A DNA stretch of 64,000 nt. Origin: Larimichthys crocea. Taxonomy: Eukaryota; Chordata; Actinopteri; Sciaenidae. The position numbers and the translations under genes are program-made. This document shows positions 60,869 through 64,000 of this stretch, piece after piece. The stretch lies in assembly GCF_000972845.2 (NCBI RefSeq), contig NC_040013.1, positions 4,640,642 through 4,704,641 of the forward strand, given 5' to 3'. Under the pieces are notes generated by a model. That model saw nothing but the letters and a program-made list of their open reading frames with translations. It ran no database searches and was not told the origin of the DNA. Position 1 is the stretch's first letter. Each line of letters opens with the position of its first letter.

Positions 60869-61979
60869 GTATGTATATTTCAGCTTCGTTATTAGTTAGA
60901 TTAAAAGTATAAGTCGGGATGTGACGCTTAGCTTTTAGCTTTTAGCTCCGGCTATTTCCTGGTAAACAAGAGTTAGCGTTAGCTCGCTAAACTCACTCCT
61001 TCACGAATAAAACCTGTCCTTAAACACACTTAAACAGTTCATATATAACATATATATCTATGTCCTCTTTGTGTGGTAGTTATATATCAGTTTAACAGCT
61101 GTTAACAAGCAGTTTAACCTCGACCGGAGCTTGTACTTAGCACCTAGTTTTAGGCTAATTTAGCTCTAGCTCAAACTGGATATAACTTAACTAATTAACT
61201 AATTTAAAGTTACAGCTGTGTGTTCGTGCTGTTTAAATAAACCTAAGCGTGCCTCTGACATAAAACTGGAACTCAATGTGAGCTGTCGTTAGGTCAAAAG
61301 GGTCAACACGAGACATTTAAAGGTAACCGCTGCTACCTAACGTTGTGTACTTCGTGTACTTTCTGTGGTTGTAGCAGTATTATAATGGAGTTTTCCACGT
61401 CAGTGAAGTATTTCCTAGAAAGTATGTGGGCAGGTGAGTGTGTTGTTACCCCCCCCTAACATGTTTACTGCTACTGAACAAAGCTGTGGGTTTCACCAAG
61501 CATTCATCCAGGACACCCCCACATGTTCAAATGTTGTTTTAGTAGTGAAACACAAAGTTTGATAGTTGTTGGGTGGGCTTTTATGGGAAACACGAAGTCT
61601 GTGAGTTAAAGAGAAACCTCTTGACAGCCAAGCCAAGAGTTTAATGTCAGGTTTTAGGTCTGCATTGGATTAGTGTGAGCTGACATAGTGGATTAATCGA
61701 TTAGTTAGTCAACCAGTATGTAGTAGTGGTTGTGCAATATCCATACCGATTGTTACTAGGGATGGGAATCGAGAACCGGTTCTCAACAAGAACGCGTGTT
61801 TCAATTCCAGTGAATCGTTTATCTTACGATTCTCTTATCGATTCTAGAAAGCATGAATCACGTCGCGTAACTTCTGCATGCTCGATTCCAGCAAGCACGA
61901 CAAGTTACGCCACGTAACTAGGGCTGCCACGATTAGTCGATTAGTCACGATTATTCGTCGACAACTAATTTAGTAGTCG

Positions 61980-62065
61980 ACGGATCAGGCCTGACTGTAT
62001 CGTAAATGATATCATAACACAGACGGATCAGGCCTGACTGTATCGTAAATGATACCATAACACAG
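61980..62065. repeat. 43-bp tandem duplication within inner hAT element
   Basis: Two adjacent copies (61980-62022 and 62023-62065) beginning ACGGATCAGGCCTGACTG differ at one base (GATATC versus GATACC). Confidence 0.9.
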
Positions 62066-62171
62066 ACCCTCCAGGAATTCACGATTTACAACTTCAACGC
62101 AACTTCAGTGAATCCCTGTGAATTCAGGGCGGTGTTGTAATTTGAACCAATCACCACGATTTTTCCGCAAC

Positions 62172-62402
62172 TCCCGCGCAGTCTGCCCGGGGGATTCAAC
62201 TCGGGTCAGGGACGGCCGCGCGTTGCGGCAGGATCCCCTCTTGGGACCTATTCCCGGCGCTGGCTGGTCCCAGCCGGGCACATTTCCTCCGTGGCCGCGA
62301 CAAACTCTGGGTCGGCTTGGAAAGGCTCGAGGGCGAAGGTGGAGCTGCGAGCTTTACAACGCCCGCCCGCCCGGACCTCACCGTTTCCCGGGGCCGTGGA
62401 CT
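62172..62402 (+). rRNA. 28S rRNA-like fragment (D2 expansion segment) inside a hAT element
   Basis: A sharply GC-rich block in an AT-rich element. It contains phrases I recognise from teleost 28S rRNA D2: GGGGGATTCAACTCGG, CGCGTTGCGGCAGGATCCCC, CATTTCCTCCGTGGC, CTCTGGGTCGGCTTGGAAAG, CCCGCCCGCCCGGACCTCAC and GTTTCCCGGGGCCGTGGAC. Small deletions against the gene are apparent (for example in GTGGCCGCGAC). It is a non-functional fragment, not an rRNA gene. The same strand as the + strand here. Edges are approximate. Confidence 0.75.
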
Positions 62403-62663
62403 CTCATTAAAGGGTTAATTAACTATCATCTTAATTGTTTTTATTTTCAGTTAGCTCATACTTCAAGCTGAAAGCTAATGATCTGATCAGCTGCATGCTG
62501 GTGCGATAAGCTGCATGTTTTACAATCAATTTACGTATGATCCGATTAGTCGACTAATCGAAAAAATAATCGGTGATTAGTCGACTATCAAAATAATCGT
62601 TTGTGGCAGCCCTACACGTAACTAACGCAAGTTTCGCACGTGCAGTGCAATCAGTAGTAAACA

Positions 62664-63158
62664 ATGGCACCCACTCGGTTCAAACGCTCTAAAGTTTGGC
62701 TGCATTTTACCGAAACAGTTGGCAACAGGGCGACTTGCAATCATTGCAAAGTGGAGATAACAGCATCGGGAGGGAACGCGACGAACATGCAGAAACATTT
62801 GCGCACACAACGTGCAATATATTTAAATGAATGTCGTGTTTTTGACACGCTTTGGACTGGAGATGAATCTCAACCTAGCAGCAGCCAGGCTATGACCAGC
62901 TCTGCGGTTACTACAGAAGGTACAGAAGGTAAATAACACACTGCCTACCATGTTAGCGCGATGTGCTTCTTTGTAAAACATGCTATAACAGTTAACATTA
63001 AATGAATGCCTTCTGCATTACATTTAGAAGATGACCATGATGAGAGAGAGAGTCTGGCTGTCTCAGAGGCTGGCAGCTGTACTAGTACTCACTCCAGTTC
63101 ACTACCTCCTCTAGATGATGCTGATCAAACTGTTTGTTCTCCTTTTTGTCCCAAATGA
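62664..63158 (+). CDS. truncated hAT transposase: BED-type zinc finger protein remnant (two exons)
   Basis: Exon 62664-62928 joins across GTAAAT...ATTTAG to 63028-63158, giving 131 residues ending TGA. The frame is open throughout. Residues about 10-50 form a BED zinc finger: KVWLHF at the start, CNHCK (two cysteines) and HLRT, with the usual second histidine replaced by a glutamine (HLRTQ), so zinc binding may be impaired. BED fingers sit at the N-terminus of hAT transposases and bind the element ends. The second exon is acidic and Ser-rich. The catalytic RNase H-like and dimerisation domains are missing. The frame lies inside the outer hAT element, right after the nested insertion. Confidence 0.75.
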
Positions 63159-63828
63159 GAATCGATAAGAGAATCGACAAGGAATCGAATCGTTAAGCAG
63201 AATCGATAATGGAATCGGAATCGTAAAAATCTTATCAATTCCCATCCCTAATTGTTACGAGAATTTTTTTTAAAGAAGAATAAAGAGGACTGGACTCAAA
63301 GTATCAAAGTTTAAGTTGAATTTATTATTCTTGTACAAGAAGGAGCGTTTAACAGTGCAACACACAAAAAGGGGTTACAGAGAAAAGGCTCCTTGAGGAG
63401 CTCTAACAGTTGGTTCTTATACATTGTTCAAAAATGGGCTGTCTTGGACGCCTCTCCACTGATACAGATAACATCATAACATTAATTCTTTTTGGTTTAC
63501 TGCTAAGGAATGAGCACTATATTTTATATCCACATGGTACTACTAATTTAATTTATAATTATCTCCCCCTGCCAGCCTCAGTAAATCAGAGGCCAACTAA
63601 GAGGCATACAAAAGACAGGACACACACACTTTCTATATGAGTTAAAACATCTGCACCCCAGTATAATCCTAATTTTTATAACACCGATACTTTTCAATAA
63701 ATAAGGTGGATGCGTCATTGAATTGCTAAATCTCAGTTAATTTTCATGACATCACAAGTGTTTTTTGTGATGTTTCCTTTTTTATTTTAAAAAAGTTAAA
63801 ACCCAGGACAGATGTTGGACAAAGTTTA

Positions 63829-63861
63829 CAATTAAATAGAAAATGCTTTTCTATTTAATTG
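63829..63861. repeat. perfect inverted repeat, 15-bp arms, 3-bp loop
   Basis: CAATTAAATAGAAAA, loop TGC, then TTTTCTATTTAATTG. It can form an AT-rich hairpin or cruciform. No gene or transposon end is evident beside it. Confidence 0.9.
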
Positions 63862-64000
63862 GCTCTGCGCTGACACAGGAGCTTAGGTGCTTTCTTTACA
63901 GAAACTCTCAAACAGTTTGTGTTCTCTTAAAAAAATGCAACATGCATGCATCTTAAACAACAAAATACATGAAAAATATCTCCTTTCTTTAAAAACAATC

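Larger units (their letters stand above)
61911..62622. mobile_element. inner hAT-type MITE nested in the outer element, with target-site duplications
   Basis: The element spans 61919-62614 (696 bp). It begins TAGGGCTGCCACGATTAG and ends with TTTGTGGCAGCCCTA, its inverted partner. Identical 8-bp repeats CACGTAAC flank it at 61911-61918 and 62615-62622. Ends are rich in GATTAGTCGA-type motifs typical of a hAT family widespread in fish. It has no transposase. Inside are a 43-bp tandem duplication and a GC-rich 28S rRNA-like segment. Confidence 0.92.
61749..63258. mobile_element. outer hAT-type DNA transposon, with target-site duplications
   Basis: The element spans 61757-63250. It starts TAGGGATGGGAATCGA and ends with the imperfect reverse complement (TCAATTCCCATCCCTA). 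It is flanked by identical 8-bp direct repeats ATTGTTAC at 61749-61756 and 63251-63258, the size made by hAT transposases. Subterminal regions are full of short AATCGATAA-type repeats in both orientations. Without the nested insertion it would be about 790 bp. It carries a two-exon reading frame with a BED finger but no catalytic domain, so it is a non-autonomous deletion derivative. Confidence 0.9.
60869..64000. other. presumed bin3 intron 1 (partial)
   Basis: Begins at GTATGT and shows no continuation exon. It is interrupted by the nested hAT elements at 61757-63250. After these, 63259-64000 holds AT-rich sequence with a perfect 15-bp-arm hairpin at 63829-63861 but no gene. Confidence 0.55.

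Noticed and set aside
62118..62471. 117-codon frame in the inner hAT element
   Set aside because: It is produced by the GC-rich 28S-like block and not by a protein gene.

Overview
The window is vertebrate nuclear DNA, almost certainly from a teleost fish and probably a percomorph. Genes have introns with GT-AG splice sites, intergenic DNA is AT-rich, and dinucleotide microsatellites and fish-type MITEs are common. There are no prokaryotic features. No species can be named from sequence alone.

Three protein-coding genes lie on the + strand in the order pebp4, egr3, bin3. pebp4 (coding exons between 363 and 46594) is a secreted PEBP-family gene of six coding exons giving 192 residues; two introns of 18 and 20 kb hold most of the first 40 kb. 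egr3 (51729-55697) is a two-exon immediate-early zinc-finger transcription factor of 410 residues. Its promoter has three CArG (SRF) boxes, an ETS site, a GC box, a CRE-like site and a TATA-like box; a three-codon uORF precedes the start, and the 3' UTR is AU-rich. bin3 is represented only by its promoter and its first 8 coding bases at 60861; the rest lies beyond the right edge. From established knowledge of human 8p21.3, PEBP4, EGR3 and BIN3 are neighbours in the same order and orientation, so this is an ancient collinear block, and the order supports calling the zinc-finger gene egr3 rather than egr2.

Inside the presumed first intron of bin3 is a nested pair of hAT-type DNA transposons (61757-63250). 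Both keep terminal inverted repeats and exact 8-bp target-site duplications. The outer one keeps a two-exon reading frame with an N-terminal BED zinc finger but no catalytic domain. The inner one (61919-62614) carries about 230 bp of GC-rich sequence that reads as a piece of a 28S ribosomal RNA gene (D2 expansion segment), which is the most unusual observation in the window. Other repeats include two copies of a TIR family ending in TTAAAGGTCCAGTGTG (near 21.8 and 31.8 kb), a stack of old repeats at 43.3-44.05 kb, and several microsatellites.

Most of the window is intronic or intergenic sequence without detectable genes. The long pebp4 introns upstream of egr3 may hold egr3 enhancers, but that cannot be shown here. 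No new multi-gene system is evident.
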